From positions 1-6,229 of the forward strand of contig JABIFK010000670.1 in NCBI GenBank assembly GCA_018650745.1: DNA of 6,229 bases. The letters are read 5' to 3'. Source of the DNA: Candidatus Latescibacterota bacterium. Lineage in GTDB: Bacteria > Latescibacterota > UBA2968. The position numbers were made by a program, and so were the translations under genes. Of this stretch, positions 5,731-6,229 are shown in pieces (the first letter of the stretch is position 1; each line of letters opens with the position of its first letter). The notes under the pieces are model-generated. The model worked only from the letters and a program-made list of their open reading frames with translations. It was not told the DNA's origin and did not search any database.

Positions 5731-6229
5731 TTAGGCAGGCTTTTGCACTTTGTAATTTTCGATAAACAGCACATCCACGCCACCGCGTAGGAGTTCTTGA
5801 ACGGCATCGCGAGGGTGACAAACGATGGGTTCTTCGTGTTTGTTAAAGCTGGTATTGATGCCCAAGGCAAGCCCACTTTTGACTTTGTAGGCTTTGAGGG
5901 CTTTGTAGACATAGGTGTTGTGTGTGGCATTGACTATTTGTGGGCGCGCGGTACCGTCTTTGTGGACGATGCCGGGTGCCATTTTTTTGCCGTACTCGGT
6001 TACATTAAAGCAGATGGTCATAAATCGAGCTGGCAACCGTCCTGCATCGAAGTTTTCGAAATATTGTGGGGCGTCTTCTTCAAGTATGATGGGGGCAAAA
6101 GGCATAAACTCTGTGCGCTCTAACCGCTTGTTGAGCCACTCCATCATGGTCGGGTCGGTGGGTTCGGCCATAATGGTGCGATGGCCCAGTGCACGGGGCC
6201 CATATTCCATTCGCCCATTAAAGAGCCCG
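5731..6229 (-). CDS. carbamoyltransferase, NodU/CmcH family, C-terminal part (5' end beyond window)
   Basis: The frame is open to the window edge, so this is the last 165 residues of a protein that in this family is usually about 550-600 long. Counting from the first whole codon, it shows GLFNGRMEYGPRALGHR (1-17), the FMPFAP segment (41-46), HKDGTARPQIV (89-99) and GINTSFN (123-129) followed by EEPIV and HPRDAV. These are the hallmark blocks of the carbamoyltransferase C-terminal domain (YrdC-like fold), which makes carbamoyl-adenylate from ATP and carbamoyl phosphate. The missing N-terminal Kae1-like domain moves the carbamoyl group to a hydroxyl on a sugar, Nod factor or natural product. 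The methionine at 6210 lies inside the conserved block and is not the start. The substrate cannot be told from this part. TAA stop at 5731-5733, then a shared terminator. Confidence 0.93.
   Translation of the reverse strand, partial: GLFNGRMEYGPRALGHRTIMAEPTDPTMMEWLNKRLERTEFMPFAPIILEEDAPQYFENFDAGRLPARFMTICFNVTEYGKKMAPGIVHKDGTARPQIVNATHNTYVYKALKAYKVKSGLALGINTSFNKHEEPIVCHPRDAVQELLRGGVDVLFIENYKVQKPA

Noticed and set aside
1..6229. CRISPR arrays, tRNA or rRNA genes, insertion sequences, integrase or toxin-antitoxin genes
   Set aside because: I looked on both strands and saw no regular repeats, cloverleaf signatures, terminal inverted repeats or related protein motifs.

Overview
The window comes from a bacterium with an outer membrane. 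The evidence is two lipoproteins, an outer-membrane beta-barrel that ends in phenylalanine, and an LpoB-type peptidoglycan-synthase activator. Base composition is intermediate and genes are closely packed. There is no mobile element, tRNA, rRNA or CRISPR array. I cannot name the phylum from the sequence. The gene mix would fit a Gammaproteobacterium-like genome or one of the less-studied Gram-negative phyla, and that is inference only.

Layout. (1) Positions 1-1344, plus strand: the 3' part of an adenylate-kinase-family gene, followed one base later by a complete diacylglycerol/sphingosine-kinase-like lipid kinase. (2) Positions 1434-1482: a perfect 22-bp inverted repeat that can terminate transcription from both sides. 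(3) Positions 5091-1568, minus strand: a four-gene envelope cluster in transcription order. It encodes a COG3014-type TPR lipoprotein, an unrecognised 296-residue exported protein with a doubled N-terminus, an LpoB-like lipoprotein, and a small outer-membrane beta-barrel. Gaps are 15, 79 and 43 bases, so it is probably one operon. (4) Positions 5092-5269: a divergent intergenic region carrying a near-perfect sigma-54 (-24/-12) promoter that faces the envelope cluster. (5) Positions 5270-5659, plus strand: a stand-alone response-regulator receiver domain. (6) Positions 5677-5716: a second perfect two-way terminator hairpin. (7) Positions 5731-6229, minus strand: the C-terminal part of a NodU/CmcH-family carbamoyltransferase that continues beyond the window.

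How the parts may work together. The four minus-strand genes all carry export signals and would lie in the periplasm or outer membrane. LpoB homologues are known to stimulate a bifunctional penicillin-binding protein from the outer membrane. The most interesting reading is that the cluster is a sigma-54-controlled envelope or peptidoglycan module whose undescribed member is the 296-residue protein. The nearby receiver gene could belong to the signalling route, but it has no AAA+ domain and cannot activate sigma-54 by itself. This functional picture is inference. The gene calls and the promoter match are read directly from the sequence.
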